Positions 1-13,775 of a stretch of 64,000 nucleotides of DNA are shown in pieces. This stretch comes from Nereocystis luetkeana (lineage: Eukaryota; Sar; Phaeophyceae; Laminariales; Laminariaceae), in NCBI GenBank assembly GCA_031213475.1, contig JARUPZ010000025.1, forward strand, positions 4,446,532 to 4,510,531, written 5' to 3'. The notes beneath the pieces were generated by a model. It was not told the origin of the DNA. It worked only from the letters and a program-made list of their open reading frames with translations, and ran no database searches. Each line of letters starts with the position of its first letter. The first letter of the stretch is position 1. Both the position numbers and the translations under genes were made by a program.

Positions 1-3000
1 TGGACGAAAATCCGAATACAAGCAGTACCAATAGCCCGAGAAACTTCCTCGTCTCAATGTAGTCGGTGTGGGTGGCTAAGGTATGGGGAATAACAGACAA
101 ATCTGAAAAATGGGAACGAAGCCTAAAATGAGAACCAAGCCGTATCTCCAGAACCATGTGGTGTATCAGAGAACCAAAATGATCCTGCGAAACCCCTTGG
201 CCAGCCCTGTGAGAGGAGCTCGTCAGAACGGTCATGCTCCATCTCGTGCCTTCGGGTGGGCGCAAAAAGCGATATACGCTGGCTCTATTGTGATTTCTCT
301 AGATGCTGGCTACCGCGGCGATGCCGAGGACTTCCAGCCTGAGCGACAGCTCATTCGAAGGCTGCTGTACAGCCCCACAGGACTGTCAACTTTTTTTCTT
401 GGAGTTGTACACAATTGGTTTGCTTTCTAAAAAAAACCGTCCGTTCCCATTTTTTGTTTCGTTCTCATTTTTCCGTTTTGTCTGTTGAATGGGGAGTCAG
501 TCGAAGAGGCAGCTCGGAGGCAAAGAAACTCGTCAGATCGATCGGACGAAGACACTTTTATTTTATTTATTTTACGTTCGAAACGTACCTGACGTGCGTA
601 AGATGATTGGAGCGAGTGAACTGAAGAATGGTTTTCGGTAAACAAACGGTAATCATGAAAGGTCGAAATGATTGCAGAAATTACATCGCTGCTGGAGACA
701 ACAAACATATATTGCAGGTGTAAAATTGTTTTGAATTAAATTATTTTCTAAACTGCCTCACTGCTGTCGTTGTTGTTGTTGCTGTTGTGCTCATCGCACT
801 TCCGACCAGCTCGATTTATCAGCAGAGCTCTGCCTACGCATCCTAAATCCGTGAGGCAGCTCCCATTTTGTGTTGGAAGAAACAAATTAACAAAGAAAGC
901 CGTTTTTCTGCAGGTGACGAGAGAAAATCGGCTCTTGAACAGAATTCGGCCCTCAGGACACCTCTTACGTACGGCAAACCGGTTTTGGTTTTTTGAAAAC
1001 CCAGGTTTCAGCACCTTAGCAGGCGTGTTTGAGTAGGGAAACGGGCGAATCGAGCCCGCTTTTCTTCAAGTCCTACAACAGCCATTTTGCGAGAGGCATG
1101 CAACGCCGTTTGCCGTTTCTTTAGGATACGTATTATAACAGTTTTGTTTGGAAAATTAATTGTCGATACACTCCAGTTTCTCTTGTTCACTTTCGGACGC
1201 GATTTATCTTAAAATGACGTGATTTTTGAGCTGAAACGTCGATAGATACATGAAAATGCCTTGTTGATTTTTTTGTCTGAAAATGAGAACATCGTAAAAA
1301 TCTTGAACGACACCCCTGGAGAAAAGGAAAACGGGTCTGGATACCTCTCCCCAACAGATTGCATATATTCTGAAAAGAAAGGGCGAGCCTGATTCTGTCG
1401 GACACCGGGTCTAAAATGCGTTAAAGCCCGTAAAAAACACAGTTTCGGGTAAGTTTTCGGTTTTCAAAACCCTCTCATAAGAGATGACCCCAGGACGAAA
1501 ACTCTGTCCTCTTTCCTAACAACTACCCTGGTAGGCGCAAAGAAATAGCGACAGCAGTTAGAGCGTATTTTAATAACCCAGGCCTATCTACCGTAAAATC
1601 GGCCTTCTCACTCCTCGCTGCAACAGGCGCTGGGGGAGGCTCAGCCGAAGCCCAACCCAGGCCTAATCCCAACCAACCGTGTCTGTGTGCCCGAACTCTA
1701 CAACCTCGATGTCAAGCCGGACCCAAACGGTCAAAAACAGGGGATAACGAGGCTGCACCGCTTTCTCACTTTTTTTTTTTTTAAACCTGCACACAACGAT
1801 ATCGCCCCGTGATACTACGACGGAAGTGCCGGCAAATTTCCACGAAAGTTCTAGCTAAAACTCGAACGTGATAACAACATATCCCCGACCTGACTGCGAA
1901 AAATCCAGGAACCCCCTCGCTCTGACTGCGGTGCTTGCGCCTCAATCGAAGATTTTCGGAACGTGGACCACGCTCCCGAAATGCGGACGACACTACTCGC
2001 CACATTTTGTGTTGACGAACAGAAACCATCAAATCGCCAGAAAGTGACAACGTCCCGCGTCAAGCAAGACCTGAACAAGTTATCTCCTCGCGATGAAAAC
2101 GCAAGGCATTTGAAACCGCGGTTACTATGGGAGAGGAGGGGGTTATATGTCTTCGGATTTTTTGATGTACGATTATTTATAGGTCGGATAGTGAAAAAAA
2201 AGTGAAGATGATAACTAAGAAGCGACAAAACAAAAACGAAATATAATTACCGGTAATTTTGTACTATTGATGTTAATATATATTATTATCTACTACCAGG
2301 GTATTGATATTCGTTGGTGCTTGTACATACTATTAATATTGATATTAACAATACCTGGTACTATACCGAGTACCTGGTATAGGTATACTCGTGCGTATGT
2401 TTGTACGTATATATATCACGACCCCCCTCTGTGTGAAACCATGACGAATATATCGGAACACCCCAAATTTTTGTTTTGACGCGGGGATCAAAGCTGTGGA
2501 TAGCCCACCGAAAACCAAGATAAACATAGAACTCCATCTTCTACATGAACGGCTTGTAGCGTCACCTCTAACAAAAAATCCAGGATATATCTTACAGAAG
2601 AATTCCCGACTCAGACGCGATCCAACAAATTTAAGAGTGCATTTCCCACATGAACGGCATGTGCAGTCACTTGTATTATTTTTCCAGGATATATCTTATA
2701 GAAGGGTTCCCGATTCAGAAGCCATTGCCCATTAATAGTTAGGTGGTACTTACTCTCTATCTGGACGTTCAGCCCACGCTTACCATTCAATCGACTATCA
2801 TCGCTCCCCACCGCAGACACACCGATAACTCATCGCCGACTGACTGCAACGCGAGACAAGCCTTCTTCTCGTCTTCCTGTTTTTAGTACAACATCCGCGT
2901 TCAACAAGAACTCTACTTCTTTCTGTGCATCGAAAACACGGACCGACAGGTGAATGCTACGACTCCCCGCGCTTTTGATGGCCCGTTGTTGGGCAAATAT

Positions 3001-4745
3001 TTTTGAACAGCAGATTGTCATACAACATCATAATATCAGAGCAAGAGGTTTAAGTACGAGATCCAACGTATTCAGACTTATTTTTGCCCGAGTGAACACA
3101 AGCTCCTAAATCGTGATTTTACGTATAATATTATGTCACAGCCGGTATGATGAGCCGACATATGTTCACCCATCATTGCAGGCAAAAACATCATGTCACC
3201 CCTCCCTCTCACGCTCGTTGGGATTGGCGTTAGTACAGCGCTGGTAAGGTACGGTCTGTGAAGATGCAAACGATATATAAATGTTAGTACATGGGAGCTT
3301 AGACCATGCACCATACACTATCTTGCCATACGGAGTCGATGTCAGCTTCGAACACAACAAGCGAAGCGGTTGGTTGCAGGCTGATACGTTGCAAGTCGAA
3401 CCGAAGAAATAGAAGACAATTTTCACTATTATTTATGGGTCCGGTAGCGTCTCTCACTATGTACATTGTTGCAGGCTTGGAGGTACTTGCTGCTGGAGGA
3501 TGGAAACAGACAGGTAGGTGTAGACCCAACTTGGTAATGTGGCCTAATGAGTGACTCCCACCCGGACCTAAAATGAGCCAGCAAGCAGCTCCCAGAGACT
3601 GGCCGTAACGCGAGTGCACCACTTTTTGTATGCATTCCGTCATGCTCACAACGATTCCGACACTTGAGCAGAGTTCTCCATGCTGCAGATAAATTTGTTT
3701 CTGAGAATATTCTTCGTAAAATGCGGGAGCCCATAACAGACCTCTGCTTGGCTCTCCTGATCCCACCCGGACCTCCTGATCCCACCCGGATGTGATATCA
3801 TTCCTGCACCCTGCTATAAACGGCGAGGTGCAGAAATATTCGTATCCCTCCGCAAGATCCACGGGAGGCCGTGAGCGCGTAGGGCGTATGTATAAAAAAA
3901 TGGCCGGAAACCATCGAACGGTCAAAAGTCGTCGGATGCAAAAATGTAAAGGTTGCAGCCCGCGAATTTCACCCTGCATCAAAATATAACAATCTTGGTG
4001 CGGGTTACCAGAGACTGCTGTGCAATATCCCTCTCCACCCCCCCCCACGCCCCCTCCACGGTTTGTTTTAGTTTTTGTTTAGTCGCAGCACGTGTACATA
4101 CAGGCATACACGGAGCATAGGCAAATATCTATAAACATATATAAATATCTCCATCTACACCGCAGGGGTGAACCCATCTGAGACACTTACACAATTTTTC
4201 ACATCAAGAATATGTGTTGTATTTACGCTTTCCCCACTACGTCAGCACCCACGGGGTAGGCCCTGATAATTGCTCGAATAGAGATACGGATGATGTACGG
4301 ATAGAATACTGCTGTGTCACAAAGAAATCGAATTTCATGAAATCCGCGAAACAAAATGCAACTCAAAGCACAGGCTGCCATCTCTGCTACTGGACGACCT
4401 ATCCGGGCACTTTTACTCTACTCTGATCTACGGGTACAGCTAGCAGTGTCAATTATCAATAATGCCGCCTGTCGCATCTCCTGCCCCCCCCAACGAAACC
4501 AAGGCAAGCCACGGTGGATTCGGGGTTGTGGTATGTCAGGTGCCCATCGATCTAGTTGTCAACACTGTTGCCGCACGAGTTTGCACCGTTTTGTGTCCGT
4601 CTTCGTCGACAGAGGCATCAGTAGGGATAACCCCCACTCACTATCGATATAGCAGCCTACCGGAGATACATATTTTGTAGGTATGTGTCTCTGAAATTCG
4701 TTCCTGCATCCGGAGCATAGTGTCGCGCATGTATCTACAGCTCTG
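1..4745. other. No supportable gene; repeats and AT-rich stretches
   Basis: I see no reading frame with family resemblance or plausible splice chains. A 249-codon open frame on the minus strand (3299-4048) has no recognisable motif and is probably chance. There is an imperfect ~107-bp duplication at 2545-2720, a TATA/TACCTGGTA-rich patch at 2270-2430, and a T-run near 1770. Confidence 0.5.
2545..2720. repeat. Imperfect tandem duplication, ~107-bp unit
   Basis: Two blocks share 'catgaacggc', 'ccaggatatatctta' and 'ttcccgactcag/ttcccgattcag' at a spacing of about 107 bases. They have diverged and are not coding. Confidence 0.6.
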
Positions 4746-4746
4746 G

Positions 4747-4851
4747 CGGGGGACCATGGTAAATCAGACTAAGTATTGTTATAGAGTAAAAAAGTGGATT
4801 ATACATGTTTTGAGTGTACCACAGGTCCTATGTGCTATGTATGGTCCCCCG
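4747..4851. mobile_element. Tourist-like MITE (CGGGGGACCAT family), copy a
   Basis: The ends CGGGGGACCAT and ATGGTCCCCCG are inverted repeats about 105 bases apart. The same ends recur at 51733, 53449 and 61282. The internal region is AT-rich and non-coding. No clean target duplication is left here. It lies about 410 bases upstream of the haloperoxidase start codon. Confidence 0.6.
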
Positions 4852-5262
4852 TAATAGTTGATTTGGAAGAAGTGCACGATAATCCACAACAAACAGGTGT
4901 TACACGTTTGGTCTCAACGTGTTTCCCCCGCGCACATCACGGAAGCAACACTACCTTCTTCGTCCTGCAATGCACCCATGTCTAAAGAGCTCGTTTTCTG
5001 GTGCTACTCCAAGGCACTTCTATTATATTCCTGTTGCACATATATTCGTTATTTTTTGTTTGGGGGATAGGAAGTACATAAACCAAGAGTCTTCCGTGTA
5101 TTAATATTTAATTTAGCACAGCGGTGCGGTGGAAACGAACACCATTGCGAAACAATGCATACACAGGCAATATCCTGCTAACTAAACCCGGTGTCTTGTC
5201 AACGTTGCAGATCGAAAAACTCGAGGAGGACTTTCATCCACAGCACGCCACCAGTTTTCGGC

Positions 5263-8200
5263 ATGAAGGGGTCTGTCGCCACCGCCGCCTTCCTCGGCCT
5301 TGTAACGATTCCTCTTGGACTAGGACGCAGAATTACCGATGAAGCCAACGACCGATTTGACTCGGTGAGTGCTCGAGGGCTTTTGCGCACGATATGTCAA
5401 GCGTGGGGCCAGTGCAGAAGGGGGTTCGAGGGATGTCTCACAGTCTGCCGCCGATGTCATCAATTTCGGTGTTTGCGTTATTGTATGGGAGGAAAGGGGC
5501 ACTCCCTGCGACCACCTTAGTTAACAGCCGTTTTTGTTCACACCAAGCATTTGTAGGCCGATCCCGATATTCGCCGTATGGTAAAACGTTCACTATACGA
5601 TGCCATGACGTATATGTACTTGTCGTGGCTTGCCTCCAAAGAAAGGGTCGCTCCCCACTGGAGGAGCTTCTATAACTCTCGCTCAAGCTGAACTTACGAT
5701 AAAACACATGGGCTCAACCCGACGAGAATTTTCACGACCTTAGTCTAAGCCTGGTATTTGTCAAGTAAGTGCTGACGAAACAAGATAGATATACGCCGGT
5801 AGGTGCTCAGTGCAATGATAGTGGTAGGACTAGTTGCCTCGCGTTTAATCTACTTGGCCGGGGTCCCTCGACACAGGAAGTATCCACTATCGCTGGATGA
5901 AGTATCGCATCGGTTTTGTGTTTCCACTTACTTTTGTTTCGATAGGTACCCAACACAGGCGATTGAGTTGGCATTTTTGTCTCGAGGATTAGATAGAGAG
6001 CTCCCAGAGCGAGTGGCCGTAGAAAAAAACAGAGGGGGCGCCTCTACTGTAGCGTACGCTTACTACCTTGCATGGGAATTATAGCGCAACACACGCGGGG
6101 TACCCGGTAACAAAAATTGCTCTTCTTGTCGGGGAGGGAGCTCCGTCGGACGAAAATGGTCCTCCCACAAAGTGTTTTGTGCCTCGAGCGTGGCACGGGT
6201 ATGATGTCGGGCCACAATCTATTACTGCTGAGTAACTCCAGTGTTCGGGTGTAACACCCTCGAGAATATATATATTCCGACCGCAAACGTATGACATCTA
6301 CAGGAGTACCTGGTGAAGCTCCCCTGATCTAGCGTGTGCTAAAAAGTTTTCGCTTAAGTGGGACACCTTTAGCGCCCAACGCGGCTTTCCTGAGCTAGCG
6401 TATGTTTAAACGTATTCGTTGAATGAAGCAGCGTCATCTTTTGTTAGCTTTCTGTAGGCGTGTCCAAGGGTTCAGGCGTTGTTGAGTATACGTTATAGAA
6501 GCCACGCTGTGACTGCGCCACACGTTGCGATCATGTGGTATGCACGGTGCGGCGGAAACTATTAATAGCATGTCCTCTAAACTCATTTTTGTGGTTTGAA
6601 ACACGATTGGCTAGGCGTAGTTAGTTATCGAAAGTCTGCTTTCTTCAGATGTCTTGAGTGCTTGCTCTGTACCAAACTTCTCCAATAATTGTTTCAATAC
6701 CCGGCGTTGGACCCACGTGAAAATGTGACCAGACCGCTCACGCGATTCGGTAGGTTCCTTTCGTAAGCATCTCGCACCTACGCACCACCCCAAGCACGTC
6801 CTTGAATATATGAGGTCGAGTGAAACCGCGACCACCCTGGGTATTCAAAACTGGTGAATCCCTTGCCACGTTCGTTTTAAGCTCCATTTGTTGGGGTCGC
6901 GACGCGGTTTCCAGGATACAGGCATGGGAAGTGCGGCTGCTGCTGCTGCCATCAAAAGCTGTTGGGGTAATCTGTCGGGAGGGTCTTAATTTCGTCACCC
7001 GTTGTTTCTTTTCCGCGTATTCCGTTGTGTCGCACAGCCCAAACAAAGAGCATCCAACGCGCGTCGCGAACGGAATAAGTGGGGGCGAATCGAATTCAGG
7101 GCATCTAAATCTAACTACCACGTCACCAACGGAGACGGATCCTCTGCAGCTTCGTTCCACAAGACTCTTCCGCACGACGAACTGGGGCAGGTACGACCAC
7201 CACCCAAAGGCTCAGTATGTCCTTTCCTACTTCAAAACACATTTAGCTTTGAGTTCACCCTTCTCCTGGACATACATACCAGCTCTATCTTATACCGATA
7301 TTTACTCTATCACATATGTGTTGTCCCATACATAGATGAGCAGTAAATGAAATGTATTCATAATCGCGGTAAATCGCGTGCGCCCAATAGTATGCCCATG
7401 TGGCATGTGCGTTAACCAATGATTACACTGAATGCTACTGCTTGGTTGACAGCGTGCGGCTGGACTGCAAAACGCTGGAATTATAAATAGACAGCATACA
7501 TACGCAGCTTTGTTGAAAAAGGCTTCGTTTCATTTTATTCGTGTACATTCGGTAGGACGGGAGCCCTTCTCTTAACACCCTACTCGTTTGTCCCCCCTAT
7601 CGTCATGGCGGTTGCACTCCAGGTCGATGCGGATGCCTACGACGCCTTGCTTGAGTGCGTGGGTGAGGGAGATATCGATAAGTGTGAGTCTGTGCCCTCC
7701 GGAGACGATGCTGGCTTCCTGGTCCAACCGGTTGGAGGCATCGCGGTCGAAAGCACCGGACCTGCAAGGTACATCCCTATATTGATGTCTGTATCAGCAA
7801 CGTTCACACTCGTTGTTGTTCGACGAGTCTCCCGAAGAGTATCAAGGAATGGAGGCATGAAGCTCCAACCTCTGAGACGGAGTTGGTTTCACAGGGGTAG
7901 CAAAATATATATGTACTAAGAGACCCTGGTGATGTGGGCACGAAAACTAGACAAACTACACATGAGTTACCCGTGTCGTGGTCGAGGTCCCTCTTATGTC
8001 GTTCCACAATTAATTGGTGAAGTGGCGAAAATACGACGACGCGCAAGCTTGAATCCGTCCGAACCATAGACTTTTTTTGCTTACCTCTATGTGGCCTTGC
8101 CGCACAACCCACACGCAAGCTCCGTCTGTGATCTCTCTGGCCCCTCTGATGCTCTCCCGTCCCGCCTGCCGCCACCGATCCTGCTTCGTGCATTTCCCTG

Positions 8201-11200
8201 CCTTGCAAAATCCATGTGCCTGGTGTTTATGACCCACCGCTGTCTGCTGGCTCCACCTATAGCTCGGCGTTGAGAACCCCTCCGGCAGCGGCGCTCGACT
8301 CGGAAGAACTGGTGAGTAGTCATGGGGGAATGTTCGTTCAAGTACCATGATCTTTCGGAGTATAGTCAAATCTCAAGGCGTGAGTTTGAGACCCTGGTCT
8401 CTAAGCGTTTGATGAGGTTTATCGCAATGAGACAGACTTCTGTATGCGCCGCTTCTTCGCCATGCCTAGCTGTGCCCACGTGTCCCATCTCTATAATATA
8501 TGACCTCAGCCTCGCGCGCGCTGTGTCCCGACGGGGCATGCTGGTGTTGAATGTTCTGTTATAATTCGGACGTATGTATGATACGACAATCTCCTTCGAA
8601 GGTCAACTTCTCGTTTGCTTTCGACGCCTCTTGAATACTCCTAGGCTGCTAACTTGGCGGAGGCGTACTGGATGTCCTTGACGAGGGACGTGCCTTTCTC
8701 CAAGTACGGCGTAGACGAGACTACGATCGCCGCATCAGGTAGACAATGCTGTGTATATATTTCAATTGTATTTCATGTTGAACGCGTTTGCGGTTCATTG
8801 TCGAAACAAACGCAAGGGTGTCTAGAATTCAGGGGGTACGACTTCGTCGATTTACCCGTTTAAGGACGAACAGGATGCGCAACTGTAACCTGGGTGTCAG
8901 CGAAATATGTATATATATGTATATTGTCCTACAATACTCCGCATTTAACCTTCCGTTAGTTCACGAGCGTGGTGGCTGCAACCCCTCTCCGCCAATAGAA
9001 GTACCCCCAAGTGCTGATAAAGGGGTATACCTAACGTATTCATTGTGTGAGCCTAAGCTCCTGCATAGAAACAACATGTGTGTATAAACGTGTTTGGTTA
9101 ACTCGCCATCTACGTTGGGACCAGACGTTGCAAGCGCTTACCCCGATTCCCCTCTTCTCTTCTTGGAACCGAGGTTGATGAATGACCGGAAATTTTCAAC
9201 TGTGCGTTGCATTGTCACAAGTAGGAAGGTATCTCCGCGCATCCGCCACACCCCTAACGTCCTAATTCGTCGCTGCCGAGGCCATTGCCTTCAAGTATTC
9301 CCGACGAGGCCTATGTAAGCCGACCCGCTCCGTGTTACCATACTAATCAAAACCGTGGAAACCCCCCTCCTCCGTTATTCGTGCCGTCAACAACTCAACA
9401 GAGAACTTGGCCACCATGCCGGGATTCGCGGAGATGAAGGGAGTGGCGGTCGGGCCGGATGGCAAGGCCGACCCTCAGCAACAGCTGTTCCGAAACTCCG
9501 CAATCGGTGCGGAGACGGGGCCCATGATTTCCCAGGTGCAGTGCAGGACGTCTCCCGTCAGTCGCAAATACATGTTGATACCTCTCAGCTACTTTTTCAT
9601 TGTACGTTTTGATTGTGAAGCCACTGCAGACTGCTATTCATTAGCCGCCCTCCGGCGTACTCGCCGACTACGTCCCTGATCTTTTTCCGTGTCATGAATG
9701 CCCTGTTTCTGTTTTGTTCTGACGTAAGTTTGTTTGCATTTTGTGTCCAGTTTGTGAAGTTTCGATATCATGGCCGATGCAGAAAACCATGGTTCAGCTC
9801 CTGCGTACCAGGTCAATACCGGCGCTGGCGCACGTATTCGTCGTTGAGGCGCTTTCACCCCTTATTGTATAGACATAATACTTATGTGTATACAATGGTA
9901 CTAGGTATTTGTTTGTGCTATGGTCTTGGTGATGAGCCGATGTTTAATGTATGACGAGCGCACTCCATTTACCTCTTACCAACCTCCTCCTTGCCTTGAA
10001 TGTTATGCCCCTGCGTTGCTTCCGCGCGAACCGAAGTTTCTGTTGAAGGACTTTACTCTAGACTCTATCACGGTGACGCCACAGCAGACTACCTTTGCGA
10101 CCGGATTCGACTACATGACCGACTACGACGAATGGCTCAACATTCAGGTTGGTGCCGTGCAGTGCGCATGCAAGGTTTGGGGAGGAACCTCCGATTAGTC
10201 TATATTTGTTGCTTGTGTTGCTGATTAGCAAATGATATCTGCAAGCTCAATAATCGTTTTTTCAAAACTGAGTGATGGTGTTTTTCTCCTTTGCTCCTCT
10301 GTGCAGAACGGCAAGGAACCATCCGTCGAGGCGGAGGTTGACCCGGTGAAGCGGTACGTCCGCAACTCCCGCGACCTTTCCAGGCTGGTTGAGAGCGACA
10401 CCATCTTCACGTGAGAATCTAAGCCAAACAGTACCTCCGTCGCTCTAGCAGTACAGTTGAAAGCTGCCCCCTTCAACCGGGGACATCGGTGTCTTGTTGC
10501 CTCGCTTGTACGTCAAACTAGCCTATCGAGGTTTCAATGGCGATTTATCTTGCCTGTCTGTGTCCGACGCTTGATTGAAAGAGAGGTGTTCCATCTTGGG
10601 CGGCTTGTGTAGAGTACACAGCAGGGTCTCGATATGATGTTCAGCGTGTTGTAGAAGGACGCTTTGAGGAGTATGTCAAACAGGAACGATATGGGGGTTA
10701 ATATAACACCTTGTGTTCGGGGTCGTGGTTTAGTTACGTTTGTTCAATTTCACGCGTCGGGAGTACAGTATGTGTTCGGCGGTTCACATTCATTCTTGCA
10801 CATCCCATTCTGTGCCTACCGTTTAGTAGTCTGAAACGTGAACTATGACCATGGGATCACGCGTTAACGCGTTGCAGGGAAGCGTTCCGGGCCTCGCTGA
10901 TCCTTTTCCAAGAAGTGGCTATCGATAAGAGGGGTTTCAACGGACCCTACACCGACAGCACACGCCAGACGGGCTTCGTCAGCTATGGTGCGTCCCACGT
11001 CATGAGGATTCTGGGAAGTGCCGAGGTAGCGCAGAGGTCCTCGTGGTACCACAAGTGGAACGTGCACATGTACGCTCGTCCGGAGGTGAGCATTATCTGC
11101 CAGATCAGCAACATATTCAATACAGTTGCATGAAGTCGACCGTCGTCTACAAAACCGGTCATTTGCCAAACACTCGTATGTTTGTGATGGTTCATTCTTG

Positions 11201-13775
11201 TTCTAAGCGATACATAGAAACGCGTTCTGCCCATTATGGCCTAAAATAGGATATCAGCCTCTACCATTGTCCATTTATCCGGCATTAGGTTTCTACAATA
11301 CCTTACCAAGCTTACTGGATCCACCTCTTCGACTCCCGATTGAATCGACCGCCTCCCCGTTTACTCTTTTGGCTATTGGTGAAACATTCCGCCAAACAGG
11401 CAGTCGCCGGGACCCTGCACAATGTCCTACGCGGCAAGCTCGACACGGAGTTCCACTCGTCCCTTCTTGGCAACACGGAGTTGCTAGAGAGGGTCGCGAC
11501 TAGGAATGCGGAGCTCAACGCCAACAGCGAGCGCACCTATATGTTGTCTCAGGTGACTACAGCTGAACAATGTGCAGCGAGCTGCTCATTTACGTTGCGA
11601 AAGCTTGATCGTCCGGGCTGGGTGTACCAGTCTATGCTACTACTGCAGAGTTCGCCGCGTCAAACAGCGATCCTCCTATTTTGTTTTCACATATCTTGTA
11701 TGTCCCGAACGTGCCTCATCGTGTCTGATTCGACGGAGACTAAAACGTAGGCAGCTCTTATCATTGTTGCAGGACGACATATGTCATCATCCAACACGCA
11801 AACGTGCTCGACTGGTGTTTGGAAGTAATGTGCTGGGCGGGCTTCTAACGACAGTTATTGCCGTACGTTCGTTGTTTGGCCCATATCCATCTGACAGGCG
11901 TCGACTAAGGGATCGCCAGCACACCCGGCCTACCCTGCTGGCCACGCCGTCCAGAACGGCGCTTTCGCAACGGTCCTCAAGGTGATACTGCCGTTCGTTA
12001 TCACTCCCACCACTATCGCCTTGATATACGTCGGCTGGGTAAAGTGACCATACCCCGCTCTGTGTTGGGCCAAAGAGGGCTTGGGGGCCGCGGGAACGGC
12101 CCAGACGTTACCCGGGTAGGAAGAGCGGTTGTGCCCCCAGCTACGTGACGCGCAATATGTCAACAACGCGGCTTGAATTTGCCATCGCTTTGCAACACGC
12201 TTCCAAACCCTATGCCAACGGCAGTATTTAGCCTATTATTGGCAGAATTATTGCCTAATGATGTCGCTCGTTTAGAGATGTTTCCACAGGTATACCCTTT
12301 TGTCATTGGCAGCGTATCGGGATGCGTCACCTTGTCTACCCGGGGGTATACACAGTTTTTTTTTAATGTTGCATACCGCAGGCCGTACTAGCACCACGCC
12401 TATATACTCATTTGGAAATAGTGGCTTGACAACTACTTTTACCTAACAATCGCTCACTGCAGGCTCTTGTCGGACTTGAGAGGGGCTCTGGCTGCTTCAA
12501 CGACCCCGTGTTCCCCGACGACGAAGGGTTGACCCTGCTTCCCTACAAAGGCTGCCTGACGTACGAGGGAGAACTCAACAAAATGGCCGGGAACATCGCG
12601 CTCGGCAGGTAGGTTCAGAAGAAATGGGAGCTCTGGGTCTGAGCAACCGCCCTGACCTATCCTGTCTAAGGAGCACCTATCGCCTTACGCATGGTACGGT
12701 AGAGCTGTTCCCTACCTGCTAGGTTCGGTGAGCCTGCCACATGCGATTGAAAGTACGAAAATACCGTTGGGGGCCGCTGAGTTGGCACCGAGGCCCGATC
12801 GGGTTGCGGTGCTCGGTTTCACGACGACAGTATGGCAGCTAAAACCAGAACTTGTATTTTCGGCAGGCTCTCTATCCCTCTCTCGACCAGATGTTTTCGG
12901 GGAATCGCCTCCTTTAGTGTGTTGGCAATCGTCCCGTCCTTGACAAAATCTACGACTGGAAAACGAGCGCGCTCCTGTGTGAACTTGTCACTCGTCAACC
13001 GTAAATGGTGGCACACGAATATGCCCAAACCATTGAATCGAGTCATCGACATCACCGTACTACACATGGTCATACACAATATGTGGTAAAATACAGAAAT
13101 GATCTATTGGTAGCACGTCAGTTGTTCAGGGGTATGAGGGGTATGAGGTTCGAAACCGATACGCTCGAAAACGCGCATCTCATCTACCGTAGCCGAACTC
13201 CCTAGTTTCCGCGCGATAGCCTACATACACCACACAATTTACACCACGAATATCACGCAAACAAAGGTGCCTCGTGCATCGTGGCAGCGGCAACACACAC
13301 ACTCATGAGTTTATGAATATTTTCCGACTCTGACAGGGGGATGGACGGCGTCCACTGGAGGTTCGACAGCGAAGAAGGGCTGATCCTCGGAGAAACCATC
13401 GGTGTGCGCATTCTCCAGCAGGTAACCACGCCCACACGAAATACATCACAGCAATAAGCAATTCGATATGCCACGAAGATTAAAGTTTGCGGACAAAGGG
13501 GATCGGCACGACGGCTTACAGGTAGTTCGCTATTTATTCACGAACTAAGATGCACAATCGTGATCCTGGCTCACAATTTTCCGAGTTGATCCGTACGTCT
13601 TCTGTTCTTGCATTGTGTTTTGTATCTGCAGGAGGTCTCGCAACTGCCGGAGGGCGAGGCATACGAGTTCCGCCTCATGTCAGGCGAAGTCATCAGGCTC
13701 GAACAGGACGGGTCTCACTACCTGGATGACAAGAAATGCGACGGGGACTCTTACATGGGGGTCGACTACTGCTAA
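5263..13775 (+). CDS. Vanadium-dependent haloperoxidase (brown-algal type), copy 1, 14 exons
   Basis: Family role: oxidation of a halide by H2O2 to hypohalous acid on a vanadate cofactor, in the apoplast or cell wall. Exons: 5263-5364, 7038-7190, 7623-7768, 8263-8311, 8645-8738, 9402-9535, 10037-10147, 10307-10410, 10878-11085, 11400-11552, 11898-11981, 12463-12608, 13337-13421, 13632-13775. All introns are GT-AG, phases join without error, and the total is 1713 nt (570 aa plus TAA). Residues 1-20 form a signal peptide (MKGS start, hydrophobic core). Vanadate pocket: K357-x7-R365 in KWNVHMYAR, H427, PAYPAGH with G433 and H434, and R495-x5-H501. These sit a constant 15-16 residues after the equivalents in Ascophyllum bromoperoxidase. 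Ala432 replaces the usual Ser. The C-terminus (EFRL, SGEVIRL, final GVDYC) is also typical of the brown-algal enzymes. Exon 2's acceptor (7037) is the least certain boundary. Whether bromide or iodide is preferred cannot be read from sequence. Confidence 0.93.

Noticed and set aside
3299-4048. 249-codon minus-strand open frame
   Set aside because: No motif, no family resemblance, and competing frames in the same stretch; most likely chance.
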